From NCBI GenBank assembly GCA_020431745.1, contig JAGQHR010000243.1, forward strand, positions 1 through 5,857: 5,857 bases of DNA. The letters run 5' to 3'. This document shows positions 5,483 through 5,857 of this stretch, piece after piece (position 1 is the first letter of the stretch; each line of letters begins with the position of its first letter). Source of the DNA: Candidatus Eiseniibacteriota bacterium. Lineage in GTDB: Bacteria > Eisenbacteria > RBG-16-71-46 > CAIMUX01. Under the pieces are notes generated by a model that was not told the origin of the DNA, made no database searches, and saw nothing but the letters and a program-made list of their open reading frames with translations. Position numbers and translations under genes: made by a program.

Positions 5483-5857
5483 ATGGACGACCGCTCCCGC
5501 CTCATCGACCTGAGCCACGTGGTCGAGCACGGACTGGTCACCTACCGGGGACTTCCCGCGCCCTCGATCGGCACCCACCTGAGCCGGGAGCAATCCGCCC
5601 GGCACTATGCGCCGGGCACGACCTTCCACATCGGACGAATCGACATGGTGGCCAACACCGGCACCTATCTCGACGCGCCCTATCACCGCTACGCCGACGG
5701 CTGGGATCTCGCCGATCTCCCGCTCGAGTCGCTGGCCGACCTCGACGGATTGAGGATCGAAGCCGACTCCGAGACACGTGCCATCGAGGATTGGGAGGCC
5801 CGGCCGGTGCGGGGCCGCGCCGTGCTCTTCCACACCGGGTGGGATCGGCATTGGGGC
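5483..5857 (+). CDS. Cyclase-family (kynurenine formamidase-like) metal hydrolase, partial at C-terminus
   Basis: The 125 visible codons, about half of the usual length for this family, run in frame to the right edge. LIDLSHVVEHGLVTYRGLP (7-25) is the typical opening, and NTGTYLDAPYHRYADG (58-73) aligns with the family metal motif HxGTHxDxPxH. VLFHTGWDRHW (114-124) is the conserved strand and loop after it. Members hydrolyse amide, ester or ring bonds with a bound divalent metal, for example N-formylkynurenine or isatin; the substrate here cannot be named. Two of the usual metal ligands differ: Asn58 replaces the first His and Tyr62 the second, while Asp64 and His68 remain. I have an impression that an NTGTYxDxPxHR subgroup exists, so this may be a natural subfamily rather than a dead enzyme. 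No signal peptide is seen, so it is probably cytoplasmic. It appears to be in one operon with the kinase. Confidence 0.88.
   Translation, partial: MDDRSRLIDLSHVVEHGLVTYRGLPAPSIGTHLSREQSARHYAPGTTFHIGRIDMVANTGTYLDAPYHRYADGWDLADLPLESLADLDGLRIEADSETRAIEDWEARPVRGRAVLFHTGWDRHWG

Noticed and set aside
4561..5541. Minus-strand open frame (326 codons) opposite the kinase C-terminal half
   Set aside because: It is a charged Asp/Glu/Arg/His/Gln-rich shadow of hydrophobic membrane codons. The plus strand encodes convincing helices and continues into the cyclase gene.

Overview
The window is GC-rich, with C/G-biased third codon positions. It has two divergent blocks around a regulatory region at about 2130-2763. 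The lineage cannot be fixed from this sequence. The zinc-ribbon Ser/Thr kinase fused to a large membrane domain is an architecture I associate with Acidobacteriota and similar GC-rich, kinase-rich soil or sediment bacteria, so treat that as a guess. There are no RNA genes, CRISPR arrays, insertion sequences or tRNA-linked islands.

Left block (minus strand). An ABC exporter half-transporter (transmembrane domain plus ATPase) starts at 2129 and runs off the left edge without a stop. Its ATPase has Asp where the catalytic Glu is usual, the mark of the degenerate half of a heterodimeric exporter (BmrC/YheI, MdlA, TM287 type). A canonical partner gene is therefore expected just outside the window. 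The linker between its two domains is inflated by five tandem 42-bp (14-residue) repeats.

Centre. Upstream of the exporter, on its strand, lie in order: a plausible promoter with an A-rich upstream element, a strong GGAGG ribosome binding site, a 22-codon ORF, an intrinsic terminator (10-bp stem plus a T run), a 136-nt leader and the exporter. The 5' arm of the terminator can instead pair with codons 18-21 of the small ORF through nine base pairs and one bulge. This is the layout of a ribosome-mediated transcription attenuator, as known for the Bacillus subtilis bmrB-bmrCD multidrug exporter, and is the most interesting object here. The small ORF could alternatively be a short functional or modified peptide. 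The rest of the spacer shows no convincing gene.

Right block (plus strand). A 901-residue membrane Ser/Thr protein kinase (2764-5469) has no Shine-Dalgarno, and a -10-like box lies so close that a leaderless transcript is likely. Thirteen bases after its stop begins a cyclase-family (kynurenine formamidase-like) metal hydrolase, cut by the right edge. Its AGGAGG ribosome binding site overlaps the kinase stop codon, so the two are probably one operon. Two usual metal-binding histidines of the hydrolase motif are replaced.
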